A stretch of DNA of 26,010 nucleotides from NCBI GenBank assembly GCA_002399565.1, contig DHDW01000004.1, forward strand, positions 1-26,010, read 5' to 3'. The number at the start of each line of letters is the position of its first letter. Positions within the stretch are counted from its first letter, which is position 1. The notes beneath the pieces are model-generated. The model was given only the letters and a program-made list of their open reading frames with translations. It ran no database searches and was not told the DNA's origin. The stretch is from Bacteroidales bacterium UBA4866 (GTDB lineage: Bacteria; Bacteroidota; Bacteroidia; Bacteroidales; P3). Shown here in pieces: positions 1-9,500 of the stretch. The translations under genes and the position numbers were made by a program.

Positions 1-189
1 TAATTTACTCAAACAAGGTTTTAATTTCCCCTCTTCCTATTTGATTATTTTAGACAATTTCAGAGCAATTTTTATCCAATTAATCCAATTACCCTTAATA
101 TTTAATTCCTATAAGCAGTTAAAAATCCTTATTTTTCGCTTATCTGAATAAAAATTAAGTTTTTTTATCGGTTATTCATAAATAAATTG

Positions 190-197
190 TAGTTTTG
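190..197 (+). promoter_or_regulatory. probable hsdM promoter (-7 element)
   Basis: TAGTTTTG matches the Bacteroidota -7 consensus TAnnTTTG and lies 28 nt before the hsdM start. The expected -33 TTG is only TCG (168-170), so the upstream element is weak. Positions 1-189 are AT-rich and I see no gene in them. Confidence 0.45.
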
Positions 198-225
198 GAG
201 TTGTAAAATAGATAAAAAAAGAATT

Positions 226-1728
226 ATGGCAGAAATTAATAGTGCAGATATTGGGTTTGAAGATAAGATTTGGAAAGCAGCAGACCTTTTAAGAGGGAAC
301 CTCGATGCTTCTGAATATAAATCAGTAGTTTTAGGTTTAATTTTTCTAAAGTATATTTCCGATCGTTTCGAAATTAGATATAACGAACTAATTGAAGAAG
401 GAGAAGGATTTGAAGAAGACAGAGATGAATATACTTCTGAAAGTGTTTTTTATGTTCCTCAAGACTCAAGATGGGAGATAATAGCAAGTAAATCAAGAAC
501 GCCAGAGATAGGAACAACTATTGATGATGCAATGCGTCATATTGAAAAAGAAAACCCTAAACTTAAAGGAATACTCCCAAAGAATTTCTCACGTCCAGAG
601 CTTGATAAAAGACGTTTAGGTGATGTGGTGGATTTATTCACCAACCTAAAGATGCACACAAAAGACGAATCAAAGGATATATTAGGTCGTGTATATGAAT
701 ATTGCTTATCGAAGTTTGCAGAGCAAGAAGGCAAATTAGCAGGGGAGTTCTATACTCCTTCATGCATAGTTCAAACTCTTGTAGAAGTACTTCAACCCCT
801 AAAAGGTAGAGTTTATGACCCTTGTTGTGGTAGTGGAGGTATGTTTGTTCAAAGCGCTAAGTTTATTGAGTCTCATGCTTCAAATATTAATAATATTTCT
901 GTCTATGGTCAAGACTCCAACCCAACAACATGGAAAATGGCTACAATGAATCTTGCCATTAGAGGAATTGAAGCTGATTTAGGAAAATATAATGCTGATA
1001 CTTTCTTTAATGATTGCCACCCTACCCTAAAGGCTGACTATGTAATGGCAAATCCACCTTTTAACCTTTCCGACTGGGGAGCCGACAAGCTTTCCTCCGA
1101 TGTTCGTTGGCGTTATGGAGTGCCACCAAATGGAAATGCCAACTATGCTTGGTTACAACATATTGTTCATCACCTTGCACCAAATGGAAAGGCTGGTGTA
1201 GTACTTGCCAATGGCTCATTAAGTTCCAACACTTCTGGTGAAGGAGAAATTAGAAGAAAAATGATTGAAGATGATATTGTAGAAGGAATTATCGCAATGC
1301 CATCTCAACTATTCTATACAACACAAATACCAGTATCAATTTGGTTTATATCTAAAAACAAGAAACAAAAAGGCAAAACCCTATTTATTGATGCAAGAAA
1401 TCTTGGCACAATGGTTACTCGCAAGCTAAGACAACTAACCACAGAAGACATCCACCTAATAGCACAAACCTTTGAAGCCTTCCAAAAAGGAACTCTAAAT
1501 GAAGAAAAAGGCTTTAGCTCAATTGCCTCTCTTGAAACCATATCAAAACAAGACTACATCCTAACTCCGGGCAGATATGTAGGAATAGCAGACCAAGAAG
1601 AAGACTCCGAACCCTTCGAAGAAAAAATGCAACGCCTAACAACCGACCTAAAAGATCTATTTAATAAATCCCACGACCTTGAAAAAGAAATAAAAACCCA
1701 ACTAAAAAAGATAGGGTATGAATTATAA
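226..1728 (+). CDS. hsdM: type I restriction-modification system DNA methyltransferase subunit HsdM
   Basis: Modification subunit of a type I restriction enzyme, predicted to methylate adenine in the site chosen by HsdS. An HsdM N-terminal helical domain occupies about residues 10-140. The N6-adenine methyltransferase fold follows: GEFYTP at 173-178, the SAM-binding motif DPCCGSGG at 198-205, and the catalytic NPPF at 276-279. The C-terminal coiled region probably contacts HsdS. At 500 aa it has the usual length for the family and appears intact. It is the first gene of the island and is followed by hsdS after 125 nt that contain a hairpin and a palindromic repeat. The call is secure; the recognition site cannot be predicted. 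Confidence 0.97.
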   Translation: MAEINSADIGFEDKIWKAADLLRGNLDASEYKSVVLGLIFLKYISDRFEIRYNELIEEGEGFEEDRDEYTSESVFYVPQDSRWEIIASKSRTPEIGTTIDDAMRHIEKENPKLKGILPKNFSRPELDKRRLGDVVDLFTNLKMHTKDESKDILGRVYEYCLSKFAEQEGKLAGEFYTPSCIVQTLVEVLQPLKGRVYDPCCGSGGMFVQSAKFIESHASNINNISVYGQDSNPTTWKMATMNLAIRGIEADLGKYNADTFFNDCHPTLKADYVMANPPFNLSDWGADKLSSDVRWRYGVPPNGNANYAWLQHIVHHLAPNGKAGVVLANGSLSSNTSGEGEIRRKMIEDDIVEGIIAMPSQLFYTTQIPVSIWFISKNKKQKGKTLFIDARNLGTMVTRKLRQLTTEDIHLIAQTFEAFQKGTLNEEKGFSSIASLETISKQDYILTPGRYVGIADQEEDSEPFEEKMQRLTTDLKDLFNKSHDLEKEIKTQLKKIGYEL

Positions 1729-1734
1729 GAAATT

Positions 1735-1768
1735 AATATCAATTTCGCGACCTCACGAAAATGATATT
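1735..1768 (+). terminator. hairpin just after hsdM
   Basis: A 13-bp inverted repeat with one mismatched pair (arms 1735-1747 and 1756-1768) encloses an 8-nt loop, 7 nt after the hsdM stop. It could attenuate transcription or stabilise the hsdM mRNA. The run of T after it is short and interrupted, so it is not a textbook terminator. Confidence 0.4.
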
Positions 1769-1807
1769 TTATTGATAAAAACGATGTATATATACGATTC
1801 GACAATT

Positions 1808-1835
1808 GTAGAGACGCAATTAATCGCGTCTCTAC
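1808..1835. repeat. 28-bp near-perfect palindromic repeat
   Basis: The arms GTAGAGACGC and GCGTCTCTAC flank AATTAATC. The whole unit is a 28-bp palindrome with one mismatched pair (1818 against 1825). It is richer in G and C than the surrounding DNA. It resembles the short dispersed REP-like palindromes with GAGACGC arms that I recall from Bacteroidota and cyanobacterial genomes. It ends 18 nt before the hsdS start, so it lies in the hsdS leader. Confidence 0.7.
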
Positions 1836-1853
1836 CGACGACAACAATAAATT

Positions 1854-3074
1854 ATGAATAATTGGAGAAAAACAACATTAGGAGATGTTTGTGAATATGA
1901 ATCTCAAAAAACATCTGATTTAGATATAAACACTTATATCTCAACAGAAAATATGCTTCCAAATAAAGGTGGTGTTGTTCTTGCAAGTAACTTACCTAAC
2001 AAAGGAACTTTTACGAAATATTCAAATGGGCAAACATTAGTTTCAAATATTCGTCCATATTTTAAAAAGATTTGGAGAGCAGACAAAAATGGAGCCTGCT
2101 CAAATGATGTTTTATGCTTTAAATTAAAAGATAAAATTATTGATTCTTTCTTTTATTATTTTCTTAATCAAGATACTTTCTTTGAGTTTGTAATGAATGG
2201 TGCTAAAGGCACAAAGATGCCAAGAGGAGACAGAAAACACATTCTTCAATTTGAAATTAATCTTCCACCTCTTGATGAACAGAAACGTATTGCTGATGTT
2301 TTGAGTGCTTTGGATGATAAGATAGAGATAAATAATAAGATTAATGAGAACTTAGAAGCACAAGCACAGGCAATATTTAAGCAGTGGTTTGTGGATTTTG
2401 AGTTTCCGGATAAAGAAGGCAAACCCTATAAATCAAACGGAGGAAAATTCATCGATTCAGAATTAGGAAAAATCCCAGAAGGTTGGAAGGTTGGAACGTT
2501 AGGGGATGTTATTGAAAATACAAATACAGGATTAGATGCTATTCGTAGAGCTCCTATTGTTGAAAAAGAAACAGGCTTAAAATGTTTACGAATTCAAGAT
2601 TTATCTCAAAATAAAATCTTAGATAATTGGGGTAATACAAAGGTTGAAGAAAATGATTATAAAAAATTCCAACTAAAAAGAGATGATATTATAATGGCAA
2701 GGACTTGTTCACCTGGTAAATTTATTCTTATAAGAGAAGATTTACCTTCTGTTTTTAATAATGGATTATTAAGAATTAAGGTAAATAAAATGGAAATGCA
2801 TCCAATAATATTAAGTCTAATATTTAAAACAAATGATTTTATAGGTTTTATAGATGGTATTTCAGGAGGAACTTCTGTTCAACTAAATATGAAAATGGGA
2901 GATATGTTAATGTATAAATTAATAATTCCACCCTACGAAACACAAAATAAAGCTATTGAACTTTTAAGTGCAATAGATGAAATTATTTTGAAAAATCAAA
3001 AGGAAGTAATTACACTAGTAAAAACTAGAGATAGTTTATTGCCAAAATTGATGAATGGGGAAGTTAGAGCATAA
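1854..3074 (+). CDS. hsdS: type I restriction-modification system specificity subunit HsdS
   Basis: DNA-recognition subunit that sets the bipartite target of the methyltransferase and restriction complexes. It has the duplicated layout of the family. Target-recognition domain 1 covers about residues 1-138. A central conserved spacer helix (PPLDEQKRIADVLSALDDKI, then KQWFVDFEF) covers about 138-185. Target-recognition domain 2 covers about 208-360, and a distal helix ends in the usual LLPKLMNGEVR motif. At 406 aa it is full length with two complete half-sites. I see no recombinase or spare recognition domains nearby, so phase-variable shuffling is not supported. It is followed 17 nt later by the OLD-family gene. 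Confidence 0.95.
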   Translation: MNNWRKTTLGDVCEYESQKTSDLDINTYISTENMLPNKGGVVLASNLPNKGTFTKYSNGQTLVSNIRPYFKKIWRADKNGACSNDVLCFKLKDKIIDSFFYYFLNQDTFFEFVMNGAKGTKMPRGDRKHILQFEINLPPLDEQKRIADVLSALDDKIEINNKINENLEAQAQAIFKQWFVDFEFPDKEGKPYKSNGGKFIDSELGKIPEGWKVGTLGDVIENTNTGLDAIRRAPIVEKETGLKCLRIQDLSQNKILDNWGNTKVEENDYKKFQLKRDDIIMARTCSPGKFILIREDLPSVFNNGLLRIKVNKMEMHPIILSLIFKTNDFIGFIDGISGGTSVQLNMKMGDMLMYKLIIPPYETQNKAIELLSAIDEIILKNQKEVITLVKTRDSLLPKLMNGEVRA

Positions 3075-3091
3075 TTTTTAAATACTAAAAT

Positions 3092-4759
3092 ATGAAATTA
3101 CAGAGATTAATAATAAGTAATTTTAGAGGTCTGAAAGGAGATCAAAACGTCATTGATTTCACAAACTCTAATATCATTTTTTTGATTGGACAGAACAATG
3201 TGGGGAAATCTACATATCTAAGGGCATATGAATATTTTACAAATTCAAAACAAAATGCAACTAGTGATGATTTTTATAATAACACGAAAGATAATTCTAT
3301 TATTATCGAAGGCTGGTTTATTAAAGAAGAAGATGATGATGAAAATTCAGAATTAAAAGGAAAATCAAAAGAACCTGATTGGTTAAATAAATGGATATGT
3401 GAGGATGGTTTTATAAAAGTACGTAAAGAATGGAAAGAGTTTAATTCTAGTTTTGATAAATATACTTTTTCTCCCGCCAATAATAATTGGGTGATAAATG
3501 GTTTTGGTGGATTAGATACATTATTTACAAGACACGCCCCAACTGCAATATCAATTAATGCAATGGAAGATGAAAATACCTTGGAAGAAAAAGTCAATAA
3601 ATTAATTCAGGATAATTATATTAAAAAAATAAGAGAAGAACAGTCTGAATTATGTGAAGAAATAGTTAGTAAAATAAAGAAATTACAAGAAAATATTACA
3701 GATTCTGAAGATGTAGTTAAGATGAACGAAACTCTTAATAGGCATTTCTCTGAAATATTTTCTGATTTATCTCTTAGAATACAGGCTAATAAGGATGAAA
3801 ATATAAAAATTGAAGATGCATTTAAGAAAAATCATACAATAAGTGTATTAAGAAACAACAATGAAAGAACAGATTCTTTTCTCCAAAATGGACATGGAGT
3901 CATTAGACAAGCATTATTTAACTTCATTGCATTTTTAAAAGAAAATATCGAAGGGTCAAAAAAAGAATATATTATTCTATTTGAAGAGCCTGAATTATTT
4001 TTACATCCCAAGGTAGCATTTAAATTAAGAAAAAGCCTTTATGAATTAGCTGAAAATAGTCCTTATCAGATACTATGTGCAACTCATTCACCTTTAATGA
4101 TTGATATTTCAAAACCTCATTCATCTTTAATTAGAACAACAAAAGATGAAAATGAAAATACCAAAACATATCAAGTCGGTGAGAATATTTTTTCAAAAGA
4201 CGATGAAAGAAAACAAAGAGTTCAGATGATAAATCGCTTTAACCCACATATCTGTGAAGCATTTTATGCTAATAAGGTTATGTTAGTTGAAGGAGATACA
4301 GAAACTATTGTATATAGAGAATTATTAAATAAATTTTATCCTAATGAGGAGATATTTGTTCTAAATACAGGATCTAAAAATAATATCCCATTTTTCCAAG
4401 AAATATTAACTGCATTTAATATAGAACATTATGTAATTCATGATATAGATACAGAAAAAGATAAAAAAGGGAATAATAATTCAGCTTGGACTTTAAATCA
4501 GAAAATATGGGATTTAATTAAAACGGCTAATACAAAACAAAATGGTTTAGCTCGTCGATATGTTCATAATATCAATTTTGAAGATGCTCACAATTATACA
4601 ATTTCAGGAAATAAGGATAAACCATTGAAAGCTTATGAATTTGCAAGTTCTATAAATATAGATAGTGATTATGATTGTTTGAAATGGCTGAAAGATATTA
4701 TTTCTGAAAAACAAATTATTCATGATATGAATTATATTGAAGCCAATAAGAAGCAATAA
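3092..4759 (+). CDS. OLD-family ATP-dependent nuclease (AAA ATPase plus TOPRIM)
   Basis: Probable overcoming-lysogenization-defect (OLD) type nuclease: an ABC-like ATPase fused to a metal-dependent TOPRIM nuclease domain. Visible motifs are Walker A GQNNVGKST (33-41), a signature-like GHGVIRQA segment (267-274), Walker B IILFEEPE (294-301) and the H-loop THSP (331-334). The TOPRIM domain shows VEGDTE (E400, E404) and DID (D451, D453). The insertion between Walker A and the signature is partly coiled coil (about 165-215). Its place between hsdS and hsdR is typical of accessory genes in type I loci. No Gabija-type UvrD helicase partner (GajB) follows, so a Gabija system is not supported. Its substrate, and whether it works with the Hsd complex, are unknown. 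Confidence 0.85.
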   Translation: MKLQRLIISNFRGLKGDQNVIDFTNSNIIFLIGQNNVGKSTYLRAYEYFTNSKQNATSDDFYNNTKDNSIIIEGWFIKEEDDDENSELKGKSKEPDWLNKWICEDGFIKVRKEWKEFNSSFDKYTFSPANNNWVINGFGGLDTLFTRHAPTAISINAMEDENTLEEKVNKLIQDNYIKKIREEQSELCEEIVSKIKKLQENITDSEDVVKMNETLNRHFSEIFSDLSLRIQANKDENIKIEDAFKKNHTISVLRNNNERTDSFLQNGHGVIRQALFNFIAFLKENIEGSKKEYIILFEEPELFLHPKVAFKLRKSLYELAENSPYQILCATHSPLMIDISKPHSSLIRTTKDENENTKTYQVGENIFSKDDERKQRVQMINRFNPHICEAFYANKVMLVEGDTETIVYRELLNKFYPNEEIFVLNTGSKNNIPFFQEILTAFNIEHYVIHDIDTEKDKKGNNNSAWTLNQKIWDLIKTANTKQNGLARRYVHNINFEDAHNYTISGNKDKPLKAYEFASSINIDSDYDCLKWLKDIISEKQIIHDMNYIEANKKQ

Positions 4760-4802
4760 TATTTGAATGTTCATGATTTGGAGAAATAAATAACTACCGC
4801 CT

Positions 4803-4850
4803 ATGTCTTTTAAGAAAAATAATTTCGAGAATGCTGTTTTGGAGGTGTAG
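4803..4850 (+). pseudogene. relic of an hsdR 5' end (15 codons, then stop)
   Basis: This reads MSFKKNNFENAVLEV and then a stop. The intact hsdR at 6597 begins MSFKENNFENAILEI. The similarity begins before the start codon: 4791-4847 and 6585-6641 match at 46 of 57 bases. Most codon differences are synonymous or conservative, the pattern of two diverged functional hsdR alleles and not of a fresh duplication. The relic lies just before the darT promoter, so the two hsdR starts bracket darTG. It could instead be a translated leader peptide, but the homology makes a recombination scar more likely. Confidence 0.75.
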
Positions 4851-4855
4851 GTTGA

Positions 4856-4885
4856 TTGTGTTTAATGATTATTTTGTTATCTTTG
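4856..4885 (+). promoter_or_regulatory. darTG promoter (Bacteroidota type)
   Basis: TTG at 4856-4858, a 19-nt spacer, then TATCTTTG at 4878-4885 match the Bacteroidota -33/-7 consensus exactly in both sequence and spacing. Transcription would start near 4890, about 35 nt before darT. The toxin-antitoxin pair, and probably hsdR behind it, can therefore be transcribed separately from hsdM and hsdS. Confidence 0.75.
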
Positions 4886-4924
4886 CAGATAATAATTGAT
4901 TGAGATTAAATCTTTTTTGGGTTT

Positions 4925-5557
4925 ATGGTTGATTTTAATAAGGTTTATTTGTTTCGTATGACTCATATTGAGAATATTCCTCATATTTTGAAATATGGGA
5001 TTACTCATCCGGAGTCTGAATTTGCGAATGGGGAATATATAGGAATTGGAGATCAAACAATTATTGAGACAAGAAAGGATAAGATTTTAATTGACGATAA
5101 GAAAATAGGTGATTTCATTCCTTTTTATTTTGCATATAGGACTCCTATGTTGCTTGTTATTCAAACAGGATATAATGGGGTTGAGAAAATTCACCCATTA
5201 AATATTGTTTACTGTGTTACTAATATTGGGAAAATAATTGAATCACAAAAAGAGTTTATATTTTCTGATGGTCATCCATTAAATACGCTTACGACAATAC
5301 ATTCTAAAGACGAAATTAATAATTTATTTGACATCATTGATGAAAATGCAATAAAGAGTATACAATGGTCAGGGGAAAATTATTTGGATGTAAAGAGGAG
5401 AAAAGAGGCAGAGTTATTATTGTTAGGAGATTTGAGTATTGATAGTATAGTGGGATTTGTGGTTTATGATGATATGGCAAAAAATAAAATGATTGATTTT
5501 GGAGTTAATGAAAAGAAAATAGCAATCAGAAAGGATTATTATTATGATAAGTTTTAA
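4925..5557 (+). CDS. darT: DarT-family DNA ADP-ribosyltransferase toxin (DUF4433)
   Basis: Toxin of the DarTG system. Characterised DarT enzymes use NAD+ to attach ADP-ribose to thymidine in single-stranded DNA, which blocks replication. The sequence has the family pattern: an N-terminal LFRMTHIENIPHIL segment with NAD-site H14, R50 in the IIETR loop, and the block IGDFIPFYFAYRTPMLLVI (61-79). The catalytic glutamate is probably E163 in KRRKEAELLLLGD. At 210 aa it is full length and all three key residues are present, so it should be active. It overlaps darG by 14 nt, which implies coupled translation of toxin and antitoxin. The DNA sequence it modifies cannot be read from the protein. Confidence 0.92.
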   Translation: MVDFNKVYLFRMTHIENIPHILKYGITHPESEFANGEYIGIGDQTIIETRKDKILIDDKKIGDFIPFYFAYRTPMLLVIQTGYNGVEKIHPLNIVYCVTNIGKIIESQKEFIFSDGHPLNTLTTIHSKDEINNLFDIIDENAIKSIQWSGENYLDVKRRKEAELLLLGDLSIDSIVGFVVYDDMAKNKMIDFGVNEKKIAIRKDYYYDKF

Positions 5558-6587
5558 AGAAGGTAATATTCTTGAAAGTGAAGCTAAGGCTTTAATAAAT
5601 ACTGTTAATACAGTTGGTGTTATGGGCAAGGGAATTGCTTTGCAATTTAAAAAAGCCTTCCCTTTAAACTTTAAAATTTATCAAAAGGCTTGCAAGGATA
5701 GAACTTTTGATATTGGGAATATTCTTGTTACAAATGAATCAACTATTAATGGAGAAAAAATAATTATTAACTTCCCAACAAAAAAAGATTGGAGAAATCC
5801 TTCTGAATATGAATATATTGAAAAAGGTCTTCAAGAACTAAGAAATTATATTTTAGATAATAAAATTGAATCAATAGCTATTCCTCCTTTGGGAGCAGGA
5901 AATGGTGGTTTGGAATGGGATAGAGTAAAGAAAATGATTATTGATTATTTGAGTGATTTAGACTCTGATATCATTATTTATAAGCCAAGTTCATCAATAA
6001 AAGAGAAGATGCAAAAGGAAAGAGTTAAATTAACTCCTGCTAGGGCAATGCTCCTATCTGTTCTTTATGATTTAGTTAGAAATGGAGAATTTGTTTCAGA
6101 GTTTTCTGCTGAAAAAATTGCATATTTTCTACAACGCTTTGGAGCTTATGAAGAGTTTAAATTAGAATATACTCCTTATTATTATGGTCCTTATTCAGGC
6201 AAAGTTAAAAGAGTTCTTTATTATTTGAATGGTAGTTATATTATGGGTTACAGCTCTATGAACACTAAGCCATTTCAACATTTGCATTTAGTAATGGATG
6301 GAGAAAAGGATGTGATTGATTATTTAAATAGTGCAGAAAATAAGAAATACATTCAAATTGTTGAACACGCAAAAGAATTCTTCAGTGGTTTCTATTCTGA
6401 TTTTGCTTTAGAATTACTTTCTTCTGTTGATTATATTATTAGAGAAAATCACAAAACCGATATTGAAAGTATAAAGGATTCTATTAATAGATGGAGCAAA
6501 CGTAAGAGTAATCTATTTTCTAAAGAACAATATTTATCTATAGCTGTAAAACAAATTAATTGTTTTTCAGATAAAATGATCTCATAA
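5544..6587 (+). CDS. darG: DarG antitoxin: macrodomain ADP-ribosylglycohydrolase plus DarT-binding domain
   Basis: Antitoxin that removes ADP-ribose from thymidine in DNA and binds DarT. The macrodomain spans residues 1 to about 150. It contains NTVNTVGVMGKGIALQFKKA (19-38), FPTKKDW with K80, which aligns with the catalytic lysine reported for DarG, and the ligand loop PPLGAGNGGLEW (114-125). Residues 160-347 match the DarG C-terminal region (LTPARAMLLSVLYDLVRNGE, then AYFLQRFG and YYYGPYSGKVKRVL), thought to neutralise DarT by direct binding. It starts inside darT in another frame and stops 9 nt before hsdR, so all three genes are probably on one transcript. Confidence 0.92.
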   Translation: MISFKEGNILESEAKALINTVNTVGVMGKGIALQFKKAFPLNFKIYQKACKDRTFDIGNILVTNESTINGEKIIINFPTKKDWRNPSEYEYIEKGLQELRNYILDNKIESIAIPPLGAGNGGLEWDRVKKMIIDYLSDLDSDIIIYKPSSSIKEKMQKERVKLTPARAMLLSVLYDLVRNGEFVSEFSAEKIAYFLQRFGAYEEFKLEYTPYYYGPYSGKVKRVLYYLNGSYIMGYSSMNTKPFQHLHLVMDGEKDVIDYLNSAENKKYIQIVEHAKEFFSGFYSDFALELLSSVDYIIRENHKTDIESIKDSINRWSKRKSNLFSKEQYLSIAVKQINCFSDKMIS

Positions 6588-6596
6588 CCACCGCTT

Positions 6597-9500
6597 ATGT
6601 CTTTTAAAGAAAATAATTTTGAGAACGCTATTTTAGAAATATTCAAAGACCAATTGGGATATGAATATTTTTATGGTCCTGAGGTTGAAAGGGATTATCA
6701 TTTGCCTTTGCATGAGGAATTGCTTTATGGGGCATTGGTGAATATTAATGATAAACTACCTCAAGAGGCTATTGATGAAGCATTATTGAAATTAAAAGGC
6801 TTTGATAGTGGTTCTTTGCTTGAGAAGAATATTCGTTTTATGGATTATCTTCAAAATGGTATAGAGGTAAACTATTATGACGGAAAAGAACAGAGAGCTA
6901 TAAGGGTTTTGCTTGTAGACTTTAAGAATATAGATAGAAATGTTTTCTCAGTTTCCAATCAATGGAGTGTTGAGGAGTTTTCTATTAAAAGAGCGGATAT
7001 TGTAGTATTTGTAAATGGGTTGCCTTTGGTTGTAGTGGAATTGAAATCACCTTCAAGAGAAGAAACAGATGTTAGTTCTGCATATAGGCAATTGAAAAAT
7101 TATATGCAGGAGATACCTTCTTTGTTTGTGTATAATGCATTTATGGTAATGAGCGACCAAGCACACTCAAAGGCTGGAACAATCACTTCAAGCGAGGATA
7201 GGTTTATGGAGTGGAAGACTGTGGACGGAAGTTATGAAAACACTAAGTTTGCCAGCTTTGAAACCTTGTTTGAAGGAATGTTTGAGAAAAGAAGACTATT
7301 GGATATTATCCAAAACTTTATATGTTTTTCGAAAGAAGATATACAAGAAGTAAAGATATTGGCAGGTTATCACCAATACTATGCTGTTCGTAAAGCAATA
7401 GAATCAACATCCCAAGCAGTTAAGACAGACGGAAAAGGAGGAGTGTTTTGGCATACACAAGGAAGTGGTAAATCTCTTTCAATGGTGTTTTACACTAAAC
7501 TACTTCAAGAAAGCTTGGAGTCTCCAACAATTGTTGTAATAACAGATAGAAACGATTTGGATGATCAACTCTATGGTCAATTTTCCAAATGTCAGAACTT
7601 TCTAAGACAATCGCCTAAGCAAGCAAATAATAGAAAACATTTAACAGAGCTTTTGGTAAACAGAGAAGCTAATGGAATATTCTTCTCCACTATGCAGAAG
7701 TTTGAAGAAAGCAATGAACCACTTTCTGAAAGAAGAAATATTATAGTTATTGCCGATGAAGCACATAGGAGCCAATATGGATTGGAAGAGAAAATCCTTA
7801 GCACTGGAGAAATAAAGACTGGGACTGCAAGAATAATTCGTGATTCCTTGCCAAATGCTACTTTTATTGGATTTACGGGTACTCCAATTTCACTTAAAGA
7901 TCGTTCAACTCGTGAGGTCTTTGGGGATTATATCGATGTGTATGATATGACTCAATCGGTAGAGGATGGAGCAACACGTCCAGTGTTCTATGAAAGTAGG
8001 GTTATTAAGCTTAAGCTCGATGAGGATTTGCTTAACGAAATAAATTTGGAATATGATAAGGTCAGCGAGGATGCTAGCGAATATGTAGTTCAAAGAAGTA
8101 AACAAGAGATGGGAAGATTAGAGAGTATTCTTGGCTCAGAGCAAACTATCAATAGTTTGTGTGACGATATTCTTTCCCATTACGAAGAGTTTAGACAATT
8201 TGAACAAACTGGTAAGGCAATGATTGTTGCCTATTCACGACCAATAGCAATAATGATATTTAAAAGAATATTAGAGCTAAGACCCTCTTGGGGTGAGAAG
8301 ATAGCTGTTGTGATGACTTCAACCAACGATGACCCTGAGGAGTGGAGACGGATTATTGGCAATAAAACCAATAAAGAAGAGCTTGCAAGAAGGTTTAAAG
8401 ACAATGAGGATAGTCTTAAGATTGCTATTGTTGTGGATATGTGGCTAACAGGTTTCGATGTTCCTTCACTCTCTACAATGTATGTTTATAAACCTATGAG
8501 TGGTCATAATCTTATGCAAGCAATTGCCAGAGTTAATAGGGTTTATAAAGATAAGGTAGGGGGTTTGGTAGTCGATTATGTGGGTATTGCAGCAGCACTT
8601 AAGCAAGCAATGTCTGACTACACTATTAGAGACCAAAAGAACTATGGAGACCAAGATATTTCAAAGACAGCATATAAAGAGTTTATCCTAAAGCTTGAAG
8701 TTTGTAGAGATTTATTACATGGTTTTGATTTTAGTGGTTTTGAGAGTGGAAGCGATTTGCAAAGAGCCAAGCTGATTAGTGGGGGAGTGAATTTCCTTTC
8801 GGACACTAAGAAAGAAAACCTTAAGAGAAGCTTTATTAAAGAAGCTTTATTGCTACATAACTATCTTACACTTTGTAAGAGTGTGATAGAATATAACCAA
8901 AGAATAGAAGCTGCATATTTCGAAGCAATAAGAACACTTATTACAAGGGTTGAAAAGCAAGGCAAACTATCATTAAAGGAGATTAACGAAAGAATAAACC
9001 AACTATTGGCTCAAAGCATTAAGAGTGAAGGAGTCATAAACTTATTCTCAGATATTAAAGAAGAGTTTTCATTGTTTGATCCTAAGTTCTTAAGCGATAT
9101 TGCCAATATGAAAGAAAGAAATATTGCTGTTGAACTTTTGAAGAAACTGATTTCTGAACAAATAGGAGTATATCAGAAAACTAATATTGTAAAGAGTGAG
9201 AAATTCTCCGATATACTTTCAAGAGCTATGAGCAATTACCTTAAAGGTATGCTTACCAATGAGGAGGTTATTCAAGAGCTATTGAAAATGGCTCACGATA
9301 TTATAAACGCTAAGAATGAAAACTCAAGCTTAGGACTAAGCGATGATGAACAAGCCTTTTATGATGCTTTAACCAAGCCAGAAGCAGTAAAGGATGTTTA
9401 TAATAACGACCAATTAATTGCTATTACTAAGGAACTTACCGAAACCCTTCAAAAGAATAAAACTATCGATTGGCAAAAGAAAGAATCTGCAAGAGCTGGT

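Noticed and set aside
1854..3074. Phase-variable hsdS shuffling system
   Set aside because: Only one complete hsdS is present; there are no spare recognition domains, inverted hsdS fragments or recombinase gene in the window.
3092..4759. PrrC-type anticodon nuclease or Gabija GajA
   Set aside because: The C-terminal half is a TOPRIM domain, which PrrC lacks, and there is no helicase gene to make a Gabija pair.
4760..4924. Short ORF of 15 codons as a functional gene
   Set aside because: Its whole length matches the start of hsdR in sequence and leader, so a relic explains it better; a leader-peptide role is kept only as an alternative.
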